NCBI GenBank assembly: GCA_050700835.1 | Contig: JBOHDX010000021.1 | Span: forward strand, 1-64,000 | Direction: 5' to 3' | DNA length: 64,000 bases | From: JBOHDX01 sp050700835 | GTDB lineage: Bacteria > Actinomycetota > Actinomycetes > Propionibacteriales > Nocardioidaceae | Shown: positions 33,686 to 42,190 of the stretch, piece by piece | Numbering within the stretch: position 1 is the stretch's first letter | Layout: every line of letters begins with the position of its first letter | Program-made: the position numbers and the translations under genes | Notes under the pieces: generated by a model | What the model was told of the DNA's origin: nothing | The model's input: only the letters and a program-made list of their open reading frames with translations | The model's database searches: none

Positions 33686-33704
33686 GTCACGGTCTTTCCG
33701 TGAC
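33686..33704 (-). promoter_or_regulatory. rpsF leader hairpin (possible S6:S18 autoregulatory element)
   Basis: On the minus strand GTCACGG-AAAGA-CCGTGAC forms a perfect 7-bp stem about 30 bases before the rpsF start, followed by CCG. S6 operon leaders in several phyla carry an S6:S18-binding hairpin with a conserved CCG; the match here is only suggestive. The rest of 33705-33850 holds no gene I can see. Confidence 0.35.
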
Positions 33705-33850
33705 AGGAGGGCTCTGCATCAGCGGGTACGCGGCAGGCGCCGCGTGAAACCCATGCGGCCCGGCTCGCACCGGGCAACCTGCGGAGTCTAGCCGGGCGGC
33801 CCGCCGGCACGCGAATCGCCGGATCCCCCGCGACCGGCCGACCGGGCAGC

Positions 33851-36400
33851 TCACTCGGTGGTGATGGCTCGCAGCACGTCGAGGCGGGCGGCTCGTCGGG
33901 ACGGGAACCAGGCGGCCAGCACACCGACGATCGCCGCGAGCACGACGAAGACGATCAGCTGGGCGACCGGGATCGACAACACCGCGATCCCCTGACTGGC
34001 CAGTGTCTGTTGCAACGCCACCCCGAACGCGACGCCCATGACCACACCGAGGACCGCGCCGAGGACCGCGATGGCCACCGACTCCAGACGTACCATGCGG
34101 CGCAGCTGACGGCGGCTCATGCCGACTGCCCTGAGCAGCCCGACCTCGCGAGTCCGCTCGATGACCGACAGCGCGAGCGTGTTCACGATGCCGAGGATCG
34201 CGATCACGATGGCCAGCCCCAGCAGCGCGTAGATGAGGTACAGCACCTGGTTGACGCCCGCCTTCTGCTGGTCCGCGAACTGCTTCTGATCCTTGAGCGT
34301 GACCGTGGGCAGGTCCTTGATCACGCCGTTGATGCCGGCGGTGACCGCCGCGGCTGAGGCGCCCGGAGCCCTCGTGACATAGACGGACATGTCAGCCGGC
34401 TGCAGCTTGGCTGCGTCGAACACCGAGAACGGAACGAGGTAGGTGGCGACGCCGGGAATGTTGTCGTACGTCGCGACGACCTTCAGCCGCTCGGTGGTGA
34501 CCGGGAACGCCATGCTCACGGTGTCGCCGACGCGGACCTTGAGCGACTTCGCCTCCTTGGTCTCCAGTGCGATCGTCGATCCGTGCAGTCCGGACAGCGA
34601 TCCCGACGACGTCGTGAACGCGAACATGTGTGTGAACGACGTGATGTCGGTGGCCTCAGAGAACTGCTTGTGCCCGTTCACCTTGGCCTCGGTTCCGCGT
34701 ACGGCGGCGACCTGGCCGACACCAGGGACCGTTGCGATCTGCTTGGCCACCGTTGGGGAGAACGGCGAGCTGATCACGTTGGACACGATGTAGTCGGCGG
34801 TCAGGTCCTTGGCGATCTCCTTGTCGATGCTGGCGTTGGTGGACGAGGCGAACACGCTCATCGCCGACATCAGCGTCAGGCCGATCATCAGCGCGGAGGC
34901 GGTCGCCGCGGTACGCCGGGGATTGCGCACTGCGTTCTGGGCGGCGAGAGCGCCGGTCGTACCGAAGACCCGCCGGTAGAGCACCCCCAGCACCTGCAGC
35001 ACCGGGCGGCCGATGATCGGGCTCAGCAGGGCCACTCCCACCAGGATCGCCAGCACGCCGAGGCCGACTGCGAGCAGCGCCCCGCCACCCGATCCGCCGA
35101 AGCCGACGACCATGGCGACGATGCCCAGCACGACGAGCACGGAGCCCACCACGGAGCGCCGGTGCAGCGACGACTCGGGCATGGCGATGTCGTCGCTCAT
35201 CGCGGCGACCGGTGCGATCTTGCTGGCCCTCCGCGCCGGGAGGTACGCCGCGAACACGGTGACCACCATGCCCACGACGTACGCCACGATCGCGGTGCGC
35301 GGCGCAAAGATCAGGCTGGCGCCGGACAGGTCGAGACCGAACACCGCGAACAACGCCTTCAGGCCGATGGCGAGCACGAACCCGAGGAGCAGCCCGGCGG
35401 TTGAACCCGCGAAACCGACGATCGCGGACTCCACCAGGACCGAGCGCGTCACCTGGCGGCGGGTGGCGCCCAGCGCCCGCAGCAGCGCCAGCTCGCGGCT
35501 GCGTTGAGCGACCAGGATCGAGAAGGTGTTGATGATCAGGAACGATCCGACGACGAGGGCGATGGCGGCGAACACGAGCAGGAACGTGTTGATGTAGCCG
35601 ATCACGGTGCCGATCGAGTTCTGCTGCTTCTTCACCGCGGAGTCACCGGTGACCGCCTCCACGTCGGGTGGCAGCAACGGCCTGATCTCGTTGACCAGCT
35701 GGGTCTGGGAGACGCCTGGCTTGGTTGTCACCCAGATGTTGGAGAAGACGTCGCGACCGCCGTAGAAGAGGTCCTGCGCCGCCTTGGTGTCGAACACCGC
35801 CAGCGTCGCCCCCAACGTGGCGCCGCCACCGAACTGCGCGATGCCGACGAGCTCGGCGCTGAGCCGCGGCTGAGCACCGATCGTGACGAGTCGGACGGTG
35901 TCGCCAAGGTGGTAGCCGGCGCGGTCCGCGGTGGTCTGGTCGAGTGCCATCTGGCCGGTCCCGCGAGGCACCTGGCCCTTGACGATCTGCAACGCCTGGT
36001 CGCCGGTGATCGCCGGCGCGGTGTTGTAGTTGAAACCGAACGACGGCGCCCCTTGCCCCCCGATCAGCTTGCCGGTCGTGCTGACGACGAAGACGTTGCC
36101 GACGCTGACGTTGCCGTCAACCCGGGCGACACCGGGAACGGAACGCAGGCGGCCCACCAGCGAGGCCGGGATCGTCCGGGTGTCGGGCGCATTGTCCTGA
36201 CTGCCGCTGTCGGGGGCGTTCTTGAGCTGGACCACGACGTCGCCGGTGCTGCCCTTGACGATGTTGTCGAAGCTGTGTCCGAGAGTGTCGGTGAAGACGA
36301 ACGAGCCGGCCACGAAGGCCACCCCGATCACGATGGCGAAGCCACTCATCGCCAGTCTGAGCTTGCGAGCCAGCAGGCTCTTGAAGGTTGCTCGCCACAT
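33851..36400 (-). CDS. ABC transporter permease, FtsX/MacB type (two FtsX domains)
   Basis: The 849-residue protein has an N-terminal helix (LRLAMSGFAIVIGVAFVAGSFVF), an extracellular MacB-like periplasmic core domain, four helices of a first FtsX domain (NTFSILVAQRSRELALLRALGATRRQV), and a middle region. A second extracellular domain and a second FtsX domain follow (NTLALSVIERTREVGLLRAVGMSRRQLRR). Such permeases work mechanically on substrates outside the membrane. It follows its ATPase gene by two bases. The substrate is unknown; lipoprotein or antibiotic export or peptidoglycan-hydrolase control are typical. Confidence 0.93.
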   Translation of the reverse strand: MWRATFKSLLARKLRLAMSGFAIVIGVAFVAGSFVFTDTLGHSFDNIVKGSTGDVVVQLKNAPDSGSQDNAPDTRTIPASLVGRLRSVPGVARVDGNVSVGNVFVVSTTGKLIGGQGAPSFGFNYNTAPAITGDQALQIVKGQVPRGTGQMALDQTTADRAGYHLGDTVRLVTIGAQPRLSAELVGIAQFGGGATLGATLAVFDTKAAQDLFYGGRDVFSNIWVTTKPGVSQTQLVNEIRPLLPPDVEAVTGDSAVKKQQNSIGTVIGYINTFLLVFAAIALVVGSFLIINTFSILVAQRSRELALLRALGATRRQVTRSVLVESAIVGFAGSTAGLLLGFVLAIGLKALFAVFGLDLSGASLIFAPRTAIVAYVVGMVVTVFAAYLPARRASKIAPVAAMSDDIAMPESSLHRRSVVGSVLVVLGIVAMVVGFGGSGGGALLAVGLGVLAILVGVALLSPIIGRPVLQVLGVLYRRVFGTTGALAAQNAVRNPRRTAATASALMIGLTLMSAMSVFASSTNASIDKEIAKDLTADYIVSNVISSPFSPTVAKQIATVPGVGQVAAVRGTEAKVNGHKQFSEATDITSFTHMFAFTTSSGSLSGLHGSTIALETKEAKSLKVRVGDTVSMAFPVTTERLKVVATYDNIPGVATYLVPFSVFDAAKLQPADMSVYVTRAPGASAAAVTAGINGVIKDLPTVTLKDQKQFADQQKAGVNQVLYLIYALLGLAIVIAILGIVNTLALSVIERTREVGLLRAVGMSRRQLRRMVRLESVAIAVLGAVLGVVMGVAFGVALQQTLASQGIAVLSIPVAQLIVFVVLAAIVGVLAAWFPSRRAARLDVLRAITTE

Positions 36401-36402
36401 GG

Positions 36403-37209
36403 TCAGCTGGCTCCCGCAGGTGCATACGCGGAGGTGAGCGTCTTCATCCGCTCGAGCACCCGGTCCGACGTCGGTCTGCGCAGCTCGTCGACGACCTTGC
36501 CGTCGGCGAGGAAGACGACGCGGTCGGTGTAGGCGGCGGCCAGCGGGTCGTGGGTGACCATCACGATGGTCTGCCCGAACTCGTCGACGCAGCGGCGCAG
36601 GAATCCGAGCACCTCGGCGCCGGACGTCGAGTCGAGGTTGCCGGTCGGCTCGTCGGCGAAGACGATCGACGGCCGGCTGACCAGTGCACGCGCGCAGGCC
36701 ACGCGCTGCTGCTGCCCACCTGACATCTCGTTCGGGCGATGCCCCAGGCGGTCCCGCAGACCCACGGTGTCGATCACCCGGTCGTACCACTCCCGATCGG
36801 GCTTGCGTCCAGCGATCGAGAGCGGCAGCAGGATGTTCTCCTGCGCGGTCAGCGTTGGCACGAGGTTGTACGCCTGGAAGACGAAGCCGATCCGGTCACG
36901 CCGCAGCAGCGTGAGCTGCTTGTCGCCGAGCCGGTTCAGTGGAACGTCGCCGACGTACACCTCGCCGGACGTGGTGGTGTCGAGGGCGGCCATGCAGTGC
37001 ATCAGGGTCGACTTGCCCGATCCGGACGGACCCATGACCGCGGTGAACTCGCCCTCCGCGAAGTCGACGGTGACGTCGTCGAGCGCGACGACCTCGGCCT
37101 GGCCCTTGCCGTACACCTTGCGCAGCTGTGCGACCCGGGCGGCCGGGGGCGCACTGGTGAGATCGGGTGGCGGCAACGTGGTGTCTGTCTGAGCCGCGTG
37201 GTCCGGCAT
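36403..37209 (-). CDS. ABC transporter ATP-binding protein (MacB/LolD type)
   Basis: The 268-residue ATPase has Walker A GPSGSGKST, Q-loop FVFQAYNLVPTLTAQENILLPL, signature MSGGQQQRVACARALV and Walker B IVFADEPTGNLD, all characteristic of the LolD/MacB subfamily that pairs with FtsX-type permeases. It is the first gene of a two-gene operon. A proline/threonine-rich N-terminal extension of about 25 residues precedes the domain. Confidence 0.95.
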   Translation of the reverse strand: MPDHAAQTDTTLPPPDLTSAPPAARVAQLRKVYGKGQAEVVALDDVTVDFAEGEFTAVMGPSGSGKSTLMHCMAALDTTTSGEVYVGDVPLNRLGDKQLTLLRRDRIGFVFQAYNLVPTLTAQENILLPLSIAGRKPDREWYDRVIDTVGLRDRLGHRPNEMSGGQQQRVACARALVSRPSIVFADEPTGNLDSTSGAEVLGFLRRCVDEFGQTIVMVTHDPLAAAYTDRVVFLADGKVVDELRRPTSDRVLERMKTLTSAYAPAGAS

Positions 37210-37645
37210 GGTGGTCCCTTCCTGGTCGATGCACGTGTTGGCTGCCGTCGACCGTGGTCCCGGTACAACCCGACGCTACGGTCCGGGTGGGGTGCCGGGT
37301 ACCGGTTTTCCCCGGACTCGACCCTGGCACAACCCCGGCCCAGGGAGGGGTACGGAGGTCCTGATGCCGCCATGACCTCCGTCCTGTGTCGGGCCAGGCC
37401 CGACCGCCGGTGCTGACCCGGGCTCGCTGGCCGAGGCCGGTTGGGTTGGCCCGGCTGGCCCGGGCTGAAGGTCGGCCCGGGACTGACCAGAAGATCCCTC
37501 GGCATGCCGTCATGCTGCGCGCCGCGCTGCGAGTGCCGCGTAGCTGCGTGCGCGCGTCCCGCGTGGCGGGCTGCGTACGGCCTCGGCCCGGCCCCAACCC
37601 CAACTCCGACCCCGGCCTCGGCCCGACCGCCGGCCGGATGGATCC
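37210..37645. other. Gene-free intergenic region, C-rich low complexity
   Basis: Between the divergent ABC ATPase gene and the AbiEi-like remnant there is no credible gene. The stretch includes a low-complexity C-rich run (about 37576-37632, repeated CCCCAACCCC and CCGGCCTCGG-type motifs) and many GGCC/CCGG words. Promoters of both neighbours should lie here, but I see none clearly. Confidence 0.5.
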
Positions 37646-37698
37646 TCGTCCACAGCCGTGCTCAGTGTTGGCCAAGGTCGGGGTCGTTCTCATCCACA
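37646..37698 (+). promoter_or_regulatory. Pair of strong DnaA-box-like sites
   Basis: TCGTCCACA (37646-37654) and TCATCCACA (37690-37698) each match eight of nine positions of the consensus TTGTCCACA/TTATCCACA. They have the same orientation, 44 bp apart, directly upstream of the AbiEi-like gene start. In this oriC-proximal region they could titrate DnaA or be chance matches. Confidence 0.4.
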
Positions 37699-37706
37699 GT
37701 CTCGGC

Positions 37707-38633
37707 ATGCGCAGATCCGCCGACATCCCGAGTGAGCTCCTTGGTGGCCCGTTTCGCCGTCGTGACGCCGAGAAGGCCGGGATCAGTCGGCGCATGCTGC
37801 AAGGTGGACGGTTTCGCCGCTTGACCCACGACGTGTACGCCCCGGCCGAGCTCGCAGACGACGCGCTGGTGCTGGCCCGAGCCCTTCAGCTGGCGAACCC
37901 GGCCGCGGTCATCAGCCATGCGAGCGCAGGCGTGTCGTGGTTGTTGCCGGTCCCTGAGGGCACCGTCGCACATGTGACGGTGCCGAAGGGTCGGCTCCGG
38001 TCGATCGTGAGTTGCGAGGCGATTGTCCACGAGTCGCGACGTCCGGAGTCGCAGCAACAGGGAGATTGGTGGGTCACGCCGCCCGCTCGTACCTTCACCG
38101 ACCTCCCCGCCTGCCACGGATTGTCCGACGTCGTGGCATGCGGTGACGCGTTGGTACGTCAAGGTGTCTGCAGCGCCGAGGACCTCGTCCTCGCCGCCCG
38201 CGAGTGTCCGCGGCCGGGAGCCCGGCGATCACGCGCCGCTGCCGCTCTTGTGCGTCCGGGGGTGGACGCGGCCACCGAAACGAGACTTCGCCTGCTGATG
38301 GTGCTGTCTGGCTTACCTGAGCCCGTGACGAATCGGGACGTGTTCGACTCCCTCGGTGCGTGGGTGGCCCGACCGGACCTCAGCTATCCCGACTACTTGA
38401 TCGCCATCGGTACGACGGCCGACGGCACGCCTTTGACGATCGGCAATGGTCGAAGGACATCTATCGGCGGGAGCACTACGACTGCGCCAGCTGGCGGGTG
38501 GTTGTCGTGACGTGGGTCGACCTTCTACCGGCGGCCGGGCCCGACGCTCATGCGCATTCTGTCCCTGCTGCGAGAACGCGGCCATCCACACGCCCCCGCG
38601 ATGCCAGACCTGAGCTGCCTGTCGTACCTCTGA
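37707..38633 (+). pseudogene. AbiEi/DUF559-like gene with compensating -1 and +1 frameshifts
   Basis: The N-terminal half (RRRDAEKAGISRRMLQGGRFRRLTHDVYAP) matches the winged helix of AbiEi-type antitoxin-domain proteins. The C-terminal half is a Vsr/PD-(D/E)XK-like nuclease fold. Near 38413 the frame shifts: the PDLSYPDYLIAI segment ends as ATCGGTACGAC where ATC-GAG-TAC-GAC would give the expected IEYDG. The next segment, YDGRRHAFDDRQWSKDI then WRVVVVTWVDL, is in another frame. Near 38522 a surplus T returns it to the first frame, RRPGPTLMRILSLLRERG, ending at TGA 38631. Uncorrected, translation stops at 38508. Repaired, it would encode 308 residues. Real decay and sequencing error are both possible. 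Confidence 0.8.
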
Positions 38634-39014
38634 CGGACACGATCCAGAGCGGATGTCCGCGCCGCCGGGTCGACCGGCCCTGCGCCGCTGGAAGCCGATG
38701 CCGCCGAAGCCAGTCGATGCAGCAGTGGAGTTGAGCGGAGCCATGTGAGGGTCGCACGGCTGCGAAGGCTGGCGCGGGTTCGCGCATCTGCCGCCAGCCC
38801 CTCCATCGTGCCGGTCTCACCGCTCCCCGTCGTCACACTGTCGTGACACCTGCCCCGGAAAGCCACCCGCTACCGTGCACCCGTCACAACAGCCGGGACC
38901 CGAGAGCGGCGTCAAGACGACCGGCCGGGGGGTCCACCGGCTACCAGATCAAGGCGGGAGCGGACCCGGACGGTGTCTACGCCGACCGTCGGAGCCGCCG
39001 CCTACGCTGGCACG
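38634..39014. other. Gene-free region before endonuclease IV
   Basis: About 380 bases with no coding sequence I can support. GTCAC and GTGAC half-sites (about 38831-38846) form an imperfect dyad. TACGCT six bases before the nfo ATG suggests a leaderless promoter at the right edge. Otherwise nothing recognisable. Confidence 0.5.
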
Positions 39015-39818
39015 ATGAACACCGACCTCCTGATCGGCGGGCACGGCGAGCAGGCCGACCCGCTCGCCGAAGCACAGTCCCGCGACGCCAGCCTGGCGCA
39101 GTTCTTCCTGGGTGACCCGCAGGCCTGGAAGGGTCCAGAGTTCGCCTACGCGGGCGGCGCCGAGGGCCTTCGCGGCGACGCCGAGTCGGCTGGCATCGCG
39201 CTGTATGTGCACGCGCCGTACGTCCTGAACGTCGCGACGACCAACAACCGGATCCGCATCCCGAGTCGTAAGTTCCTCCAGCAGCAGGTCGATGCCGCGG
39301 CAGCAGTCGGCGCCCGCGGGCTGATCGTGCACGGCGGCCACGTGCGGAAGGACGACGACGCCACGACCGGCTTCGACAACTGGCGCAAGGCGGTCGACCA
39401 GACCGACGCCAAGATCCCGATCCTGATCGAGAACACCGCCGGAGGCACCAATGCGATGGCGCGCTACCTCGACAGCATCGCCCGGCTCTGGGACAGCATC
39501 GGCCGGGCCGACGGCGGTGACCGGGTGGGCTTCTGCCTCGACACCTGCCACGCCTGGGCGGCCGGCCTCGACCTGACCACGGTGGTCGACGACATCCGCG
39601 CCGTCACAGGCCGGATCGACCTGGTGCACGCCAACGGCAGCCGCGACGAGTTCGACTCCGGCGCGGATCGACACGCCAATCTCGCAAGCAGCCTGATCCC
39701 TCCCGAGCAGATCGTCGAGGTCGTACGCCGGGCCCAGGCGCCGGTGGTCTGCGAGACCCCGGGCGCGGCCGCGGGCCAGGCCGACGACATCGCGTGGCTG
39801 CGCAAGCAGCTGGGCTGA
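39015..39818 (+). CDS. nfo: Deoxyribonuclease IV (endonuclease IV, AP endonuclease)
   Basis: The 267-residue TIM-barrel protein has the metal-ligand motifs of family-2 AP endonucleases in order: LYVHAPYVLN, RGLIVHGGH, IPILIENTAGG, GFCLDTCHAWAAG, DLVHANGSRDEF and VVCETPGA. It cleaves DNA 5' to abasic sites in base excision repair, using three zinc ions. The N-terminal IGGHGE differs from the usual IGAHVS. The start at ATG 39015 fits a leaderless transcript. It is convergent with the rRNA methylase gene, the stops being 9 bases apart. Confidence 0.92.
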   Translation: MNTDLLIGGHGEQADPLAEAQSRDASLAQFFLGDPQAWKGPEFAYAGGAEGLRGDAESAGIALYVHAPYVLNVATTNNRIRIPSRKFLQQQVDAAAAVGARGLIVHGGHVRKDDDATTGFDNWRKAVDQTDAKIPILIENTAGGTNAMARYLDSIARLWDSIGRADGGDRVGFCLDTCHAWAAGLDLTTVVDDIRAVTGRIDLVHANGSRDEFDSGADRHANLASSLIPPEQIVEVVRRAQAPVVCETPGAAAGQADDIAWLRKQLG

Positions 39819-39826
39819 CCCCCTGC

Positions 39827-40354
39827 TCATCTGCGGCGGACGACCAGCACAGCCGAGTCGACCGACGGGGGCGGTTCGAACGCGTTCGCAGGCAGCCGCA
39901 GTCCCTGGTCGACGGAGTAGCGCCGCCGCACGCGGGCGCCGCCCGGCACGCGACCGGACAGCACCCCGGCCACGACGCCGCGCTGCAGCACGACGTCGGC
40001 GGCAACCAGGCCGCTCGATGGGGCCAGCAGCCGACGCAACAACAGCGACGACAAGGCGTACGGCGGATTGGCGACCACGCGGAACGGACGCCGAGGGAAG
40101 ACGAACTCCGCCAGGTCACGCTGCACGACACGCAGCTCCGCGTCGCAGAAGCGATCGCGCAACCGCTGCGCGCGACCGTCGTGCAGCTCGATCGCGATGA
40201 CCCGGGCGCCAGCCGCCAGCAGGGGCAGAGTGAGCGCTCCGTCGCCCGCACCCACGTCGATGACCAGCTGGCCAGGGCGTACCAGCGCGTCCTCGACCAC
40301 GCGCTGAGCCCAGTCAGGCGAAAGCTGGTACCACCCCCAGCGCCGCCCGGCCAC
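39827..40354 (-). CDS. Erm/KsgA-family rRNA adenine methyltransferase
   Basis: The 175-residue protein has SAM-binding VIDVGAGDGALTLPLLAAGARVIAIELH, then the catalytic NPPY motif in FRVVANPPYALSSLLLRRLL. It is shorter than typical Erm (about 240-260) because the C-terminal RNA-binding region is reduced, but similar compact proteins are common in actinomycetes. Erm enzymes dimethylate 23S A2058 and give macrolide resistance, whereas KsgA targets 16S rRNA; the target here is not certain. GTG 40354 (MAGRRWGWYQLSPDWAQ) is taken as the start. Confidence 0.85.
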   Translation of the reverse strand: MAGRRWGWYQLSPDWAQRVVEDALVRPGQLVIDVGAGDGALTLPLLAAGARVIAIELHDGRAQRLRDRFCDAELRVVQRDLAEFVFPRRPFRVVANPPYALSSLLLRRLLAPSSGLVAADVVLQRGVVAGVLSGRVPGGARVRRRYSVDQGLRLPANAFEPPPSVDSAVLVVRRR

Positions 40355-40555
40355 GGCGCACCATCACGAAGCACGGCATGGCCGCGACGGTAGGCCCTGG
40401 CCTCGGTGGGCTCAACCGAGTTTCCGCCCATGCAGCTCGCGGCGCCGCCGCCCGTTTCGGGTTGCGAGCCCTCGTTTCCCGCGATGCCATGAGACTCCGG
40501 AGGGCACCGGAACAGATCCGAGGACGACCGACTGACACAGGGAGAGGTACGCCAC

Positions 40556-41101
40556 ATGGCTGCTGACATCACCGGCAGGACCGTGGCCTTCGCGGTCGCG
40601 ACTGAAGGCACCGAGCAGGTCGAGCTCACGGAACCGTGGAAGGCGATCGAGCGGGCGGGTGGCGTGCCGAGACTGATCTCCACCGAGCACGGCTCTGTGC
40701 AGGCCTTCAACCATCTCGACAAGGCCGACACGTTCGACGTCGATGCCACCTTCGACGAGGTGACGGTCGACGACTTCGACGCGCTCGTGCTCCCTGGCGG
40801 CGTCGCCAACCCGGACGCCCTCCGCTTGGACAAGGGGGCCGTCAGCTTCATCGGCGAGTTCGCCGGGTCCGGCAAGCCGGTGGCCGCCATCTGCCATGCG
40901 CCTTGGACCTTGGTCGAGGCGGACGTCCTCAAGGGCAAGCGGATGACGTCGTGGCCGAGTCTGCGGACCGACCTCACCAACGCCGGCGCCAGCTGGGTCG
41001 ACGAAGAGCTGGTTGTGGACGGCAGCCTGATCACCAGCCGCAAGCCGGACGACCTTCCGGCGTTCTGCGCGGCCCTCGTCGACGCCGTGGCCAAGGCCTG
41101 A
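40556..41101 (+). CDS. DJ-1/PfpI-family type 1 glutamine amidotransferase-like protein
   Basis: The 181-residue protein has TVAFAVATEGTEQVELTEPW, DDFDALVLPGGVANPD and the nucleophile elbow VAAICHAPWTLVEA, with Cys in the ICHAP motif typical of the YhbO/PfpI branch. These proteins are stress-linked deglycase or protease-like enzymes. GGGAGAGG precedes the ATG by about eight bases. It is followed after three bases by the LLM oxidoreductase gene, forming an operon. Confidence 0.93.
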   Translation: MAADITGRTVAFAVATEGTEQVELTEPWKAIERAGGVPRLISTEHGSVQAFNHLDKADTFDVDATFDEVTVDDFDALVLPGGVANPDALRLDKGAVSFIGEFAGSGKPVAAICHAPWTLVEADVLKGKRMTSWPSLRTDLTNAGASWVDEELVVDGSLITSRKPDDLPAFCAALVDAVAKA

Positions 41102-41104
41102 CCG

Positions 41105-42076
41105 ATGGCGTCGCTCGGCTACACCTTGATGACCGAGCAGACCGGGCCGCGAGAGCTCGTCCGCCACGCGGCCCGGGCCGAAGGTGCGGGCTTCGACTTC
41201 GAGGTGATCAGCGACCACTTCTTTCCGTGGCTCGACGAGCAGGCCCACGCGCCGTACGCCTGGAGCACGCTGGGTGCCGTCAGCCAGGTCACTGAGCGGG
41301 TGGAGTTGATGACGTACGTGACCTGCCCGCTGATCCGCTACCACCCTGCCGTCGTCGCACAGAAGGCCGCGACCATGGGGCTCCTGTCCGGTGACCGTTT
41401 CACGCTCGGGCTTGGCGCCGGCGAGAATCTCAACGAGCACGTGGTCGGCCGCGGGTGGCCGCCGGTCAATGTCCGGCACGACATGCTCGCCGAGGCGATC
41501 GCGATCATCGGCGCGTTGTTCGACGGCGGCTACGTCAGCGTCGCCGGCGACCACTTCCGCGTCGACTCGGCGAAGCTATGGGACCTGCCCGACCGGCGGG
41601 TCCCGATCGCCACAGCGGTCTCGGGCCGCCAGTCGATCAGCAGGTTCGCCCCGGTCTCCGATGCCATGGTGGCGGTGGAGCCCGACGCGGGCCTCGTCTC
41701 ACTATGGGATCGCCACCACACTGGTCCATCCCGCAAGATCGGTCAGCTGCCGATCTGCTGGGACCCGGACAAGGACGCGGCGGTGACTCGGGCGCACCAG
41801 CAGTTCGGTTGGTTCGGTGGCGGATGGAAGGTCAACGCCGAGCTGCCGGGTACGGCGGGGTTCGCCGGTGCCACCGAGTTCGTGCGGCCCGACGACGTGG
41901 CGGCGTCCATCCCGTGCGGTCCAGATGTCGAGCCGATCATCGACTCTTTCGCCGCGTTCTGGGATGCCGGGTTCACCGACGTCTGCCTGGTGCAGATCGG
42001 TGGCGACCAGCAGGACGAGTTCCTCGACTTCGCCGCGGCGGAGCTCGTACCTGCCCTGCGTGACGCGGCCCCGTGA
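41105..42076 (+). CDS. LLM-class F420-dependent oxidoreductase (TIGR03557-like)
   Basis: The 323-residue luciferase-like TIM barrel has LGYTLMTEQTGPRELVRHA, FEVISDHFFPWLDEQAH, MTYVTCPLIRYHPAVVAQ and LGLGAGENLNEHVVG, as in the actinobacterial TIGR03557 family related to F420-dependent glucose-6-phosphate dehydrogenase. It is expected to use coenzyme F420. The substrate is unknown. It starts three bases after the DJ-1-like gene and is followed by tandem repeats rather than an obvious terminator. Confidence 0.9.
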   Translation: MASLGYTLMTEQTGPRELVRHAARAEGAGFDFEVISDHFFPWLDEQAHAPYAWSTLGAVSQVTERVELMTYVTCPLIRYHPAVVAQKAATMGLLSGDRFTLGLGAGENLNEHVVGRGWPPVNVRHDMLAEAIAIIGALFDGGYVSVAGDHFRVDSAKLWDLPDRRVPIATAVSGRQSISRFAPVSDAMVAVEPDAGLVSLWDRHHTGPSRKIGQLPICWDPDKDAAVTRAHQQFGWFGGGWKVNAELPGTAGFAGATEFVRPDDVAASIPCGPDVEPIIDSFAAFWDAGFTDVCLVQIGGDQQDEFLDFAAAELVPALRDAAP

Positions 42077-42164
42077 CGACCGAATCCGCGGACGAGCGGG
42101 CCATAACCCGCGGGCGGGCCGGCCACAACCCGCGGACGGGCCGGCCACAACCCGCGGACGGGCG
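42077..42164. repeat. Tandem 22-bp repeat (three clear units plus a degenerate one)
   Basis: Units at 42099-42120, 42121-42142 and 42143-42164 share GGCCACAACCCGCGGACGGG with few changes; 42077-42098 is a diverged fourth unit. The array begins directly after the LLM gene stop and ends 26 bases before femX. The core is shared with the array at 52777-52864. Confidence 0.85.
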
Positions 42165-42190
42165 GGGGTGACCCGGTAGCCTCGCTCAGC

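Noticed and set aside
39860..39890. tRNA-like GGTTCGAAC sequence
   Set aside because: It lies inside the Erm-type gene and no cloverleaf can be folded around it.
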